Positions 31,736-40,381 of a stretch of DNA of 64,000 bases are shown piece by piece. The notes beneath the pieces were generated by a model. That model saw only the letters and a list, made by a program, of their open reading frames with translations, was not told the DNA's origin and searched no databases. The position numbers and the translations under genes are program-made. The DNA is from Streptomyces laurentii (lineage in GTDB: Bacteria; Actinomycetota; Actinomycetes; Streptomycetales; Streptomycetaceae): assembly GCA_002355495.1 (NCBI GenBank), contig AP017424.1, positions 3,782,001-3,846,000 on the forward strand, given 5' to 3'. How positions within the stretch are numbered: position 1 is the stretch's first letter; each line of letters begins with the position of its first letter.

Positions 31736-32548
31736 CTACTGCACGAGCCCGGCGAGCTCCGCCTCGCGCTCGGCGACCTGGGCCCGCAGCTGCTCGGCGA
31801 TCTCTTCGAGGAGCCGGTCCGGGTCGTCGGGCGCCATCCGCAGCATGGCGCCGATGCCGCTTTCCTCCAGCTCGCGCGCCACCCGCGACAGCATCTCCTT
31901 GCGCTCGGACAGCCACTCGAGGCGCGCGTACAGCTCCTCGCTCTCGCTGAGCCGCATCTCCGGCACGGGGCCGGCCGCCCACTCCTCGGTCAGGGCGCGC
32001 AGCTGGTTCTCGTCGCCGCGCGCGTAGGCCGCGTTGACGCGGGTGACGAACTCCTCGCGCCGGCGGCGCTCGGTCTCGTCCCTCGCGAGGTCCGGGTGGG
32101 CCTGCCGCACCAGGTCGCGGTACAGCTTGCGGACCTCGTCGGACGGCCGGACCCGCTTCGGGGGCTGCACCGGGCGGTCGGTGAGCATCGCGGCGGCTTC
32201 CTCGGACAGGCCCTCGGAGTCGATCCACTCGTGGAGGAGTTCCTCGACGCCGGGCAGCGGCGCCGCGGCGGCGCGCGCCTCCTGCGCCCGCCGCAGGTCC
32301 TCCGGGTCCCCGGTGCGGGCCGCCGTGGCCTCGGCGATCCGGGCGTCCAGCTCGTCGAGGCGCGCGTACATGGGGCCGAGCCGCTGGTGGTGCAGCCGGG
32401 AGAAGTTCTCCACCTCGACCCGGAAGGTCTCGACCGCGATCTCGAACTCGATCAGGGCCTGCTCGGCCACCCGTACGGCCTTCTCCAGCCGTGCCTCGGG
32501 CCGCTCGTCGGACTCGCCACTCACGCCCTGGTCCACGCTCACGTCCAC
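31736..32548 (-). CDS. Coiled-coil protein with J-domain-like segment
   Basis: A 270-aa soluble protein. The first part is helical and predicted coiled-coil (ARLEKAVRVAEQALIEFEIA). Residues around 130-185 resemble a J-domain: VRKLYRDLVRQAHPDLARDE contains the HPD tripeptide that stimulates DnaK ATPase, and VTRVNAAYARGDENQL resembles the last J helix. The C-terminal third is again coiled-coil (ISEELRAQ-like heptads). It could be a specialised DnaK co-chaperone; this is inferred from HPD and its surroundings only. GTG at 32548 is the upstream-most start; another GTG follows closely. Confidence 0.75.
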   Translation of the reverse strand: MDVSVDQGVSGESDERPEARLEKAVRVAEQALIEFEIAVETFRVEVENFSRLHHQRLGPMYARLDELDARIAEATAARTGDPEDLRRAQEARAAAAPLPGVEELLHEWIDSEGLSEEAAAMLTDRPVQPPKRVRPSDEVRKLYRDLVRQAHPDLARDETERRRREEFVTRVNAAYARGDENQLRALTEEWAAGPVPEMRLSESEELYARLEWLSERKEMLSRVARELEESGIGAMLRMAPDDPDRLLEEIAEQLRAQVAEREAELAGLVQ

Positions 32549-32987
32549 GCCTGCCCACGTTCTCGATCCGGCTCGTCCGGACCACCCTACGACCCTTTTC
32601 GGGGGCCCTCCCCCCTCCCCTCCCTCCCCCTCCCCCCGATTTTTCGTGAAGCTCGTTCGCCCGGTGCCGGACCGCCACGCGGGACGACAGCACGGGACCG
32701 CGGCACGGAACGTCCCCGCCGTGCCACCGCGCGCGGAGTGCCGTCGCCGGACACCCCTGCCGAGCCGTCTGCGGCAGAGGCCAGCCGGGTGGCAGGCGCG
32801 GCGCAGCGTCCGTGGGCGTCAGGCACCGCACACCACCCGCCCGACCGGTCGCGCGACCACCGCCCGACCGCGCGCCGGAACGGTCGCGCGACCATCGTCG
32901 GCAGGCCCGTCCGGGGCGCCCGGGGCGCCCGTCGGCGGCTCCCCGGCTCCCCGGCTCCCGGGCTCCCCGGCTGCCCGTCGGCCGTCG
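32549..32987. other. 439-bp non-coding gap with C/T-only tract (G-quadruplex motif on minus strand)
   Basis: A 32-nt C/T-only tract at 32606-32637 reads on the minus strand as five G-runs of three to six joined by single A residues, a strong G-quadruplex motif about 60-90 bp upstream of the J-like gene. The rest holds a repeated CGGTCGCGCGACCA (near 32854 and 32881) and short GGCTCCCC repeats near 32936-32970. I see no gene here. Confidence 0.6.
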
Positions 32988-34481
32988 TCAGACTCCGGTC
33001 TCGGCGGCTATGCGGCCGGTCCGTATGGCCGCCAGCATGTCGGCGTGGTCCGCGGTGGTCCGGTCCGCGTAGGTGACGGCGAAGGCCGCGACGGCGTCGT
33101 CGAGCTCCTCGTTCTTGCCGCAGTAGCCGGCTATCAGGCGCGGGTCCGCGCTGTGGGCGTGGGCACGGGCCAGCAGGGCACCGGTCATGCGGCCGTAGTC
33201 GTCGAACTGGTCGGCGGTCAGGGCGTTCGGGTCCACGCTGCCCTTGCGGTTGCGGAACTGCCGTACCTGGAAGTCGCGGCCCTGGACCGTCGTCCAGCCG
33301 AGCAGCAGATCGCTGACGACCTGCATCCGCTTCTGTCCGAGGACCACGCGCCGCCCCTCATGCCCGGCGTCCGGCACCGTGAAGCCGACGGCCGGCAGGT
33401 GGGGCAGCAGGGCGGACGGCCGGGCCTCCTTGACCTGGAGGACGAGCGGCTCGCCCCGGTGGTCGAGCAGCAGCACCACATAAGAGCGGGTGCCCACGCT
33501 GCCGGTGCCGACGACGCGGAACGCGACATCGTGGATGGCGTAGCGGGCGAGGAGCGGCAGCCGGTCCTCGGAGAGCGTCTCCAGGTACGGGCCCAGGGCC
33601 GTGGCGACGGCGGCCGCCTCCGCGTCGCCGACGCGCCGCAGCACGGGCGGTGCGTCGGCGAAGCGCCTGCCGCCGCCCTCCGCCTCGGCGACGGCCTCGG
33701 TGGACCGGGCCGCGAAGCGGGCGCTGGTGTTCTTGCGGGCCTTGGCCTGGACGCGTTCGAGAGTGCCGACGAGATCGCGGGCGTCGGTGTGGGAGACGAG
33801 TTCCTCGTCGGCGATGGCGTTCCACGCGTCGTGGACGGGGAGCCGGGCGAGCAGGCGCATGGTGCGCCGGTAGGCGCCGACGGTGTCGAAGGCGGCGGCC
33901 CGACAGGTGTCCTCGTCGGCGCCGGCTTCGCGGCCGGCGAGGACGAGGGAGGTGGCGAGCCGCTTGAGGTCCCATTCCCAGGGGCCGACGACGGTCTCGT
34001 CGAAGTCGTTGAGATCGATGACGAGACGCCCGCTGGCGTCTCCGTAGATCCCGAAGTTGGCGGCGTGGGCGTCGCCGCAGATCTGGGCGGGGACGCCCGT
34101 GACGGGGGAGCCGGTGAGGTCGTGGGCCATGAGGCCGGCGGATCCGCGCAGGAACGCGAAGGGTCCGGCCGCCATGCGTCCGACGCGGAGCGGGGTCAGC
34201 TCGGGCACCCGGTCCCGGCTGGACTCCTCGACGGCGCCGACGGCGCCGAGGCGCCCGGCGACGGGGAGCAGGGTGGCGTGCGCGGAGCGGGGGACCCGCT
34301 CCCGCAGCGCCTTGCCCCGCTGCTTGGCGGAGGCACCGGCCGCGGTGCCGGCCGCGCCCTCGACGCGCCGGGCGAACCCCGGGACGTGCGGGACGCGGAC
34401 CGGCCCGCCGTCACCCGTCGTGCGGGTCTGCGCGCGCGGCCCCGGCACCGTTGTCGGTACCGCCGTCATGGTGTCGCCCAT
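32988..34481 (-). CDS. DUF2252 family protein (kinase-like fold)
   Basis: A 497-aa protein of the DUF2252 family. The characteristic block CGDAHAANFGIYGDASG followed by VIDLNDFDETVVGPWEWDLK resembles the catalytic and metal loops of aminoglycoside-phosphotransferase-type kinases (HxxNxG...DFD). The N-terminal 60 residues are low-complexity. No physiological role is established for the family to my knowledge. The ATG at 34481 has GGAGG 7 nt upstream. A pair of DnaA boxes lies about 100 bp upstream. Confidence 0.88.
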   Translation of the reverse strand: MGDTMTAVPTTVPGPRAQTRTTGDGGPVRVPHVPGFARRVEGAAGTAAGASAKQRGKALRERVPRSAHATLLPVAGRLGAVGAVEESSRDRVPELTPLRVGRMAAGPFAFLRGSAGLMAHDLTGSPVTGVPAQICGDAHAANFGIYGDASGRLVIDLNDFDETVVGPWEWDLKRLATSLVLAGREAGADEDTCRAAAFDTVGAYRRTMRLLARLPVHDAWNAIADEELVSHTDARDLVGTLERVQAKARKNTSARFAARSTEAVAEAEGGGRRFADAPPVLRRVGDAEAAAVATALGPYLETLSEDRLPLLARYAIHDVAFRVVGTGSVGTRSYVVLLLDHRGEPLVLQVKEARPSALLPHLPAVGFTVPDAGHEGRRVVLGQKRMQVVSDLLLGWTTVQGRDFQVRQFRNRKGSVDPNALTADQFDDYGRMTGALLARAHAHSADPRLIAGYCGKNEELDDAVAAFAVTYADRTTADHADMLAAIRTGRIAAETGV

Positions 34482-34585
34482 GGGACGTCCTCCCCCGTCG
34501 TTCGCCCGTCGTCCGCCGCCCCGACGTGATCGTCTTCGGCGACTGGTCCAGACGGTACAGCCGGTGCCCGCACCCCGTCTTCCCC

Positions 34586-34608
34586 TGTGGATAACCGCCT
34601 GTGGACAA
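34586..34608 (-). promoter_or_regulatory. Two exact DnaA boxes in tandem
   Basis: TGTGGATAA (34586-34594) and TGTGGACAA (34600-34608) are reverse complements of TTATCCACA and TTGTCCACA, in the same orientation and 14 bp apart start to start. They lie in the 141-bp gap between two minus-strand genes. Confidence 0.6.
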
Positions 34609-34622
34609 CGAGCGGAGCCGCC

Positions 34623-35786
34623 TCAGACGGCGACCGTCTCCTCCATCTCCTCCTCCGCCTCGGCGGCTTCGGCGGCCGAGGCGGCAGTCACCCCGGCGGT
34701 CACTTCGGAGGTCACTCCGGGGGTCACTCCGGCAGTCGCTCCGGCAGTCGCTCCGGCGACCGTTCCCGAGGCCACCACGGCACTCCCGGCCTCCGGGACC
34801 GCGGCGTCCCGGCGGCGCGCCTCGGTCCGGGCGGCGACGCAGGTGAGGCCGAGTCCGGCGACGGCCCACAGGGCGAGGACGAGGAGGTTGCCGCCGAGCC
34901 CGTGGCCGTCGAGGTAGACGTGGCCGCGGACGCCTTCGACGAAGCCGGCGCCGTTCCACCAGGCGTGCAGGGAGCCGAAGAAGCCGGGCTGGAGCTCCGG
35001 CCGGTAGATGCCGCCGGAGCTGGTGAAGTTCAGCATCACGAACAGCACCATCACGCCGAGCGTGGTCCAGCGCTTGAGGTAGGTGTGCAGTCCGATGCCG
35101 ATCATCAGGATGCCCGCGCAGTACATCCAGGACATGGCCCACACCCCGGCGAGCCCGTGGTCGACGAGGTGGAAGACGGGCCCGGCGAGGACGGTGCCGA
35201 CGACGCTGACGACAAGGGACATGCCCGCGGCGAGCAGGGCCCTGATCCGCATGGGCAGGACGCCTCCGGCACCGCCGATGACGGCGACCGAGGCGTAGGA
35301 GCCGATGCTCAGGGTGACGAGCAGGAAGAAGATGCCCTGGCCGGTGGGGTCGCCCGAGGAGACCGGGGCGACGTCGGTGACCTTCAGCGGTTCGCCCTGC
35401 TCGGCGGCGACCTGCGTGAAGACCGTCTCGACGGCCGTGGCGCTGGTGCCGGAGCCGGCGGAGGCCACGAGGAGTTCCGGGGCGCCGCCGTGCCCGGCGG
35501 GCAGGTAGGCGCCGAAGCTCGACTGCTCGCGCAGCGCGGTGGTGGCGGCGGCGCGGTCGGGGACGGTGCGTACGTCGAGCGCGCCGGCGCCCTTGTCCTG
35601 GAGGGTCTGGGCGAGGACCTGGGCCTGCGGCCCGGAGCCGACGATGTCGACGCGCAGGTCGTGGGGGTCCGGGGCGTGGAAGGCACCGAGGTAGGCGAGC
35701 CCCATGCCGAGACACATCAGCAACGGGGTGAGCAGATGGCCGAGGACGTGGCGCACCGCTCCCTGGGGAGTCGGTCCTGTGGACAC
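34623..35786 (-). CDS. YhgE/Pip-like (DUF3533-type) membrane protein
   Basis: A 387-aa protein. It has an N-terminal TM helix (LLTPLLMCLGMGLAYLGAF), a roughly 120-residue extracytoplasmic domain, then five or six TM helices of ABC-2/YhgE type (IFFLLVTLSIGSYASVAVIGG, GVMVLFVMLNFTSSGGIYRP with the GG(I)YP-like motif). The C-terminal cytoplasmic tail is Ala/Val/Thr/Glu-rich, with repeated GVT/GAT triplets. The family resembles permeases of drug or peptide exporters, without an ATPase here. The GTG at 35786 has AGGAGG 5 nt upstream. It is divergent from a MarR regulator with palindromes between, so it is probably a MarR-repressed efflux or stress protein. Confidence 0.82.
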   Translation of the reverse strand: MSTGPTPQGAVRHVLGHLLTPLLMCLGMGLAYLGAFHAPDPHDLRVDIVGSGPQAQVLAQTLQDKGAGALDVRTVPDRAAATTALREQSSFGAYLPAGHGGAPELLVASAGSGTSATAVETVFTQVAAEQGEPLKVTDVAPVSSGDPTGQGIFFLLVTLSIGSYASVAVIGGAGGVLPMRIRALLAAGMSLVVSVVGTVLAGPVFHLVDHGLAGVWAMSWMYCAGILMIGIGLHTYLKRWTTLGVMVLFVMLNFTSSGGIYRPELQPGFFGSLHAWWNGAGFVEGVRGHVYLDGHGLGGNLLVLALWAVAGLGLTCVAARTEARRRDAAVPEAGSAVVASGTVAGATAGATAGVTPGVTSEVTAGVTAASAAEAAEAEEEMEETVAV

Positions 35787-35801
35787 CCGAACCTCCTATA
35801 G

Positions 35802-35841
35802 TTGGCTTTTACAACTTAATATCCGTTGTACTATACAACCA
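35802..35841. promoter_or_regulatory. AT-rich double palindrome between marR and the DUF3533-like gene
   Basis: AGTTG-N7-CAACT (35802-35818) and GTTGTA-CTA-TACAAC (35827-35841) share GTTG/CAAC half-sites, the form bound by MarR dimers. The stretch is far richer in A+T than its surroundings and sits in the only space available for the two divergent promoters. Confidence 0.7.
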
Positions 35842-35890
35842 AATGGGTGGAGCGGCCGCTCACCCCGCCCCCCGGCACCAAGGAGCCACC

Positions 35891-36340
35891 ATGAGCACCG
35901 GCGCGCGGGACGTCTCCCTCGACACCATCCAGCGGGAACTCACGGCCTTCGCCCGCCGCGCCCGGGCCACGGCGGCCCGGCTGCACCCGGGGCTCCCCCT
36001 GGTCTCGTACACGATCCTGGCCCACATCGACGACCGGAAGGGCTGCCGCGCCACCGACCTCGCGACCCACTACCTGCTCGACAAGTCCACGGTCAGCCGC
36101 CAGATCGCGAGCCTGGAGAAGCTCGGCCTGATCGAACGCCGGCCCGACCCGGACGACCACCGCGTCCAGGTGCTCCACCCCACCGAGGCGGGCAGCCAGG
36201 TCTTCGCCTCGACCCAGGCCAGCCGGCTCGCCGCCTACGAGGAGCGCCTCAAGGACTGGCCGGCCGAGGACCTCGCCGCGTTCGCCGCCTACCTGCTGCG
36301 CTACAACTCGGCGGACGACACCACCCTCCCCGAGGCGTAG
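35891..36340 (+). CDS. MarR-family transcriptional regulator
   Basis: A 149-aa MarR protein. The winged helix reads RATDLATHYLLDKSTVSRQI then ASLEKLGLIERRPDPDDHRV (recognition helix and wing with the conserved DxR). The ends are helical for dimerisation. The ATG at 35891 is supported by AGGAGCCACC. It is divergent from the DUF3533-like membrane protein, and the two palindromes between are its probable operators, controlling both genes. Confidence 0.92.
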   Translation: MSTGARDVSLDTIQRELTAFARRARATAARLHPGLPLVSYTILAHIDDRKGCRATDLATHYLLDKSTVSRQIASLEKLGLIERRPDPDDHRVQVLHPTEAGSQVFASTQASRLAAYEERLKDWPAEDLAAFAAYLLRYNSADDTTLPEA

Positions 36341-36504
36341 ACGCACCGCCTCCCGCCACCTCCCTCCGCCGCACCTCCCCCTCCGTTCCCGAGAACTGTT
36401 GTGCTGACTGTTCGTCACCATCCGCTCTCTGATAGTTGTTTCAGCGGGGTACGTGCACGGGCCCGGGGCAGCCGCCCTCCGGCGCTGCAGGGAGGACGAC
36501 GTAC

Positions 36505-39500
36505 ATGGGCGCCACCACACGGGACGAGGTCCTCGCCGTCGAGCAGCGGGCGGTGGACCACGCGTACGACTGCTACACCGCGAAACTGGCCGAACTGAGC
36601 GGGAGTTCGGCGGCCGGTGCCTCGGCGAGCGGCAAGGACGGCATCGCCAACCGGGCCGCGCAGGAGGCACGCGCCGCCGCCTACGGGGGACTCGGCGACG
36701 AATCCCTCGTCTTCGCGCGCGTGGACGCGCCCGAGGAACCCGGAGCCGAACCCCGCCCCTGGTACGTCGGCCGCCGCAGCGTGCACGACGCCGCGCACGA
36801 GCCGGTGGTCCTGCTGTGGACCAGCCCGCTCGCGAAGAAGTGGACGGAGGCCCGGCCCGAGAGCCCGGGCGAGGTGGTCCTGCGACGCCGGCTGCGCTGC
36901 GTCCAGCGCCTCGTCGAGGGCTACTTCGACGAGATCGCGTCAGCCCGAGCCGTACCCGCCAACCCCTCCGTGCCGGACCTGCCGCCCGTACCGGACATGC
37001 CCTCCATGCCGTCCGTACCCGAGCCCCGCCGGTCCGACGACGACACCCGCGACCGTACGGAGAGTCCCGGCGAGGCGCCCGTCCCCGCCCCGGCCCACGC
37101 GAAACCGCGCACGCCCGCCCCCTCGGCGCCCACGCCCGCACCCTCGGCGCCCACGCCCGCACCCGAACCCACCCCCGTACCGACCCCCGGCGACCTGGCC
37201 CGGCGCGTACGCGTTCGCCAACGGCCGCTCCAGCCCGACGACTTCCTGCTGCGCGAACTCCAGCGCTCCCGCAGCGGCCGGATGCGCGACATCGTCGAGA
37301 CCATCCGCCGCGACCAGATGGACCTGGTCACCGGCTCCCCCGCGGACATCCTCGTCGTCCAGGGCGGCCCCGGCACCGGAAAGTCCGCGGTCGGCCTGCA
37401 CCGCGTGACCTGGCTCGTCGACAACGCGCACTTCAAGGCGCAGGACATCCTCGTCATCGGGCCCCACCAGCGGTTCCTCGACTACGTCGGCCAGGTCCTG
37501 CCCACCCTCGGCACCCGGGACGTCAACACCGTCCAGCTGGACCGCCTGTGGGAGGGCGAGATCCGCGGCACGGACTCCCTGCGGGCCCGGATCGTGAAGT
37601 CCGACGACCGCATGGCGGCCGTCCTGCGCCGCCGCGTCGAACACGACTACCGGCCCGAAGCCCTCGACGACCTCACCGTCGCGCCCGCCTTCGAGGGCGA
37701 CGAACCCGCCGTCGTCGTCACCGCCGGCAGCACCACCCTGCGCGTCCCCCGCTCCGCGGTCCTCGCCCTCCTCGACCAGGCCCACGGCGGCGACGGCCCC
37801 TACCGGGAACGCCGCGACCGCTTCCGCGGCCTCCTCGTCGACCGCCTCCTCCAGGAACTCGCCGAGATCGCGCCCCGGCGCGGGCAGACCGGCACCATCC
37901 GCCGCGACCTGGAACGCAACCGCCGGGTCGAGCGCCTCGTCGAACGCGTCTGGCCGTCCCCCGGTCCCCGCGAGGCCCTGCGCACCCTCTACGACTCGCC
38001 CGACCTCCTGCGCGCCTGCGCCGACGGCCTCCTCGACGACACCGAGCAGGCCGCCCTGCTGCGTCCCCGTGCCGCCAGCGCCGACGCCGACCCGTGGACC
38101 CTCGACGACCGCGTCTGCCTCGAAGAACTCCGCGTCCTCGTCAGCGGCGACACCCCGCGCCGTTACGGGCACATCGTGATCGACGAGGCCCAGGACCTCA
38201 CCCCCATGCAGGCCCGCGCCCTGCGCCGGCGCTGCGCGGTGGGCGGCTCCATGACGGTGCTCGGCGACCTGGCGCAGGCCACCGGGCCTCACCTCCCGGC
38301 GAGTTGGGACCGCACCGGAGCGCTCCTGTCCGACGACGGCGACTGGCGCGTGGCCGAACTCCACACCAGCTACCGCGTCCCCGCCGAGATCATGGAGTTC
38401 GTCGCCCCGCTCGCGCACGCCGTCGCGCCCGGCCTGCCCTACCCGCAGGCCGTACGGGAAGCGGGTGAGGACGCCGTACGGACGCTGGAGACCGGGCCGT
38501 GGAAGCTCCTCGACGACACCGTCGCCCAGGTGTCCCGCCTGGTCGGCACCAGCGACGGCAGCACCCCGCGGTCCGTCGCCGTCATCGTCCCCGACGACTC
38601 GGACTGGCTGGACGCCATCACCCGCAGGATCGACGAGGACGAGGGCATCGGCGAACGGCACCGCGAGGCCGTGTCCGTACTCGCCGCCGCCCAGGCCAAG
38701 GGCATGGAGTACGACCACGTCCTGGTCGTCGAACCCGCCACCATCGCCGACCGCGGCCCGGCCGGACTGCGCCAGCTGTACGTGGCCCTCACCCGCAGCA
38801 CCCAGAGCCTGACCGTCCTGCACACCGCCCCGCTCCCCGAGGCCCTGACCCGCCCCGTGGAACCCCCGGAGCCCCCGGAGCCCCCGACACCGACCGCACC
38901 CGAGGGCCAGGCCGAGAACCCGGCCGAAGACCCGACCGGACGGCTTCCGCGCATCGGCACGGACATCCGGGTCGAGGTCGTCGACCGGGCCCCCGGCGGC
39001 CGCTACAAGGTCAGGCCGCTGTCCCCCGTCCTCGACCGGCCCCTGGTCCTCACCGTCCGCCACGGCTCCGTACCGCCACGCCGGGGCGAGCGGCTGGACT
39101 GCTGGGTCTTCGCCAACGAGTCGAACCAGACCGTGCTCACCGCCGACCAGCGCGGCCGGTCACCCGTCTCGGAACGGATGGCGGGCCGCTACGCCGAGGC
39201 ACTCGGCGTCCTCGACGAACTCGCCGCGCCCACCACGCCCACCACGCCCACCGCACCCACCGCACCCACCACGCCCACCGCACCCACCGCGCACAGCGAC
39301 GGGGCCGGCCCGGCGGGCGAGGTGACCGACGCCCGCGGCCGTCTCTCCGAACTCCAGGGCATGGCCAACCGCGTCCTGCGCCGCGACCAGGCCGACTGGG
39401 TCGACGTCCTGCACCTGCTCGGCGACCCCGACCGGGACGACCTGAACGCCCTGCGCGACCTCGCCGCGACGGCCAACCGCGCCCTCAAGGACGGCACGTT

Positions 39501-40158
39501 CGACGCGGGCCGCCTCGCGGCGGACCTGGCGGCCTCCGGCTGGGCGGCGCCCCTCGCCGACGCGCGCCGCGCCCTTCAGGCCCGTACCGCCGCCGCGGCG
39601 GACCCGACGACACCCGACGACGCGGCCCCCGAGCAGAAGGACAACGCAGACATGACCACCGCGGGCACCTCCCCGGCCGCACCTGCCACGACGGCCACAC
39701 CCGCCACACCCGCCACCGCGGCCACGCCGACCATCGAAGCGGGCCTCCTCGGCCTGCTGGAGACGGCGGCCGGCACCGACCGCACCTGCAAGAAGCACGA
39801 GGCGGTCCGCCACGCCCTGAAGGCCTCCCTGCTCTGGGCCGACCTCCAGCCCTCCGACTCCGCGATCGTCGACGTCAGTTGCGTCACTCCGCACGGCCTC
39901 TTCCTGTACGAGGCGCTCGGCGCCGGCCACGCCACGTACGCCGACCTGCGCGCCGGCGCGACCCGGCTGCTCGAGATCAACCACACCCTGCCCGCCCCGG
40001 CCGACCGGCTCTTCCTGGTCCTGCCCGAACCGCCCGCCGAGACCTGGTCCGTGGGCACGCTGCGCGACGTCTTCCACGTCCACGTCATCTGGAGCACCCC
40101 CACCGGCGGCTGGGACGGCGAACGCATCGGCCTCGCCCTGGGCTCCGCCGCCGAGTGA
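36505..40158 (+). CDS. HelD/UvrD-like ATPase with long C-terminal extension
   Basis: A 1217-aa superfamily 1 ATPase. The N-terminus is coiled-coil, then comes a HelD-type 1A region (WYVGRRSVHDAAHEPVVLLW). LRELQRSRSGRMRDIVETIR and Walker A GGPGTGKSAV (about residue 287) follow. DEAQD (about 559), LGDLAQA, and KGMEYDHVLVVEP with LYVALTRS (about 757) complete the helicase motifs. This matches HelD/HelR proteins that remove or recycle RNA polymerase; those are usually about 700-800 aa. About 400 extra residues follow: a beta-rich segment, a low-complexity linker, a helical part, and a final globular domain from about 1077 that I cannot assign. Pro/Thr-rich linkers contain short tandem repeats. 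The ATG at 36505 has GGAGG 9 nt upstream. No rifamycin-associated element is recognisable upstream. Confidence 0.85.
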   Translation: MGATTRDEVLAVEQRAVDHAYDCYTAKLAELSGSSAAGASASGKDGIANRAAQEARAAAYGGLGDESLVFARVDAPEEPGAEPRPWYVGRRSVHDAAHEPVVLLWTSPLAKKWTEARPESPGEVVLRRRLRCVQRLVEGYFDEIASARAVPANPSVPDLPPVPDMPSMPSVPEPRRSDDDTRDRTESPGEAPVPAPAHAKPRTPAPSAPTPAPSAPTPAPEPTPVPTPGDLARRVRVRQRPLQPDDFLLRELQRSRSGRMRDIVETIRRDQMDLVTGSPADILVVQGGPGTGKSAVGLHRVTWLVDNAHFKAQDILVIGPHQRFLDYVGQVLPTLGTRDVNTVQLDRLWEGEIRGTDSLRARIVKSDDRMAAVLRRRVEHDYRPEALDDLTVAPAFEGDEPAVVVTAGSTTLRVPRSAVLALLDQAHGGDGPYRERRDRFRGLLVDRLLQELAEIAPRRGQTGTIRRDLERNRRVERLVERVWPSPGPREALRTLYDSPDLLRACADGLLDDTEQAALLRPRAASADADPWTLDDRVCLEELRVLVSGDTPRRYGHIVIDEAQDLTPMQARALRRRCAVGGSMTVLGDLAQATGPHLPASWDRTGALLSDDGDWRVAELHTSYRVPAEIMEFVAPLAHAVAPGLPYPQAVREAGEDAVRTLETGPWKLLDDTVAQVSRLVGTSDGSTPRSVAVIVPDDSDWLDAITRRIDEDEGIGERHREAVSVLAAAQAKGMEYDHVLVVEPATIADRGPAGLRQLYVALTRSTQSLTVLHTAPLPEALTRPVEPPEPPEPPTPTAPEGQAENPAEDPTGRLPRIGTDIRVEVVDRAPGGRYKVRPLSPVLDRPLVLTVRHGSVPPRRGERLDCWVFANESNQTVLTADQRGRSPVSERMAGRYAEALGVLDELAAPTTPTTPTAPTAPTTPTAPTAHSDGAGPAGEVTDARGRLSELQGMANRVLRRDQADWVDVLHLLGDPDRDDLNALRDLAATANRALKDGTFDAGRLAADLAASGWAAPLADARRALQARTAAAADPTTPDDAAPEQKDNADMTTAGTSPAAPATTATPATPATAATPTIEAGLLGLLETAAGTDRTCKKHEAVRHALKASLLWADLQPSDSAIVDVSCVTPHGLFLYEALGAGHATYADLRAGATRLLEINHTLPAPADRLFLVLPEPPAETWSVGTLRDVFHVHVIWSTPTGGWDGERIGLALGSAAE

Positions 40159-40260
40159 CACCACGTCCGGAGGGAGCCTGCCCGGCTCCCTCCGCCGGCC
40201 ACCCCCGCCGCGGGAAAACGACATCCCGGCTCCGGGAAGAGAACGTCCGGGAAAACGAGA

Positions 40261-40290
40261 AGCGGTCGGCATCTCACGATGCCGACCGCT
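40261..40290 (-). terminator. Terminator of tRNA-Leu (also downstream of the HelD-like gene)
   Basis: A perfect 13-bp stem (40261-40273 with 40278-40290; arm AGCGGTCGGCATC) with loop TCAC lies 7 bp beyond the tRNA 3' end. On the minus strand the sequence after the stem is T-rich (TTCTCGTTTTCC). Confidence 0.85.
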
Positions 40291-40297
40291 TCATCTG

Positions 40298-40381
40298 TGC
40301 GCGAGGGGGGAGTTGAACCCCCACGCCCTTTCGGGCACTGGAACCTGAATCCAGCGCGTCTGCCTATTCCGCCACCCGCGC
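40298..40381 (-). tRNA. tRNA-Leu (anticodon CAG)
   Basis: An 84-nt class II tRNA. The acceptor arms GCGCGGG/CTCGCGC pair, with one G-U. The anticodon stem CTGGA/TCCAG encloses loop TTCAGGT with anticodon CAG. There is a long variable arm (GTGCCCGAAAGGGCGT) and a T-loop GGTTCAACTCC. The discriminator base is A. CCA is not encoded. Confidence 0.95.

Noticed and set aside
36341..36504. Rifamycin-associated element upstream of the HelD-like gene
   Set aside because: I looked for an inverted repeat of the kind reported for rifamycin-induced genes and found none, so a direct HelR role is not claimed.
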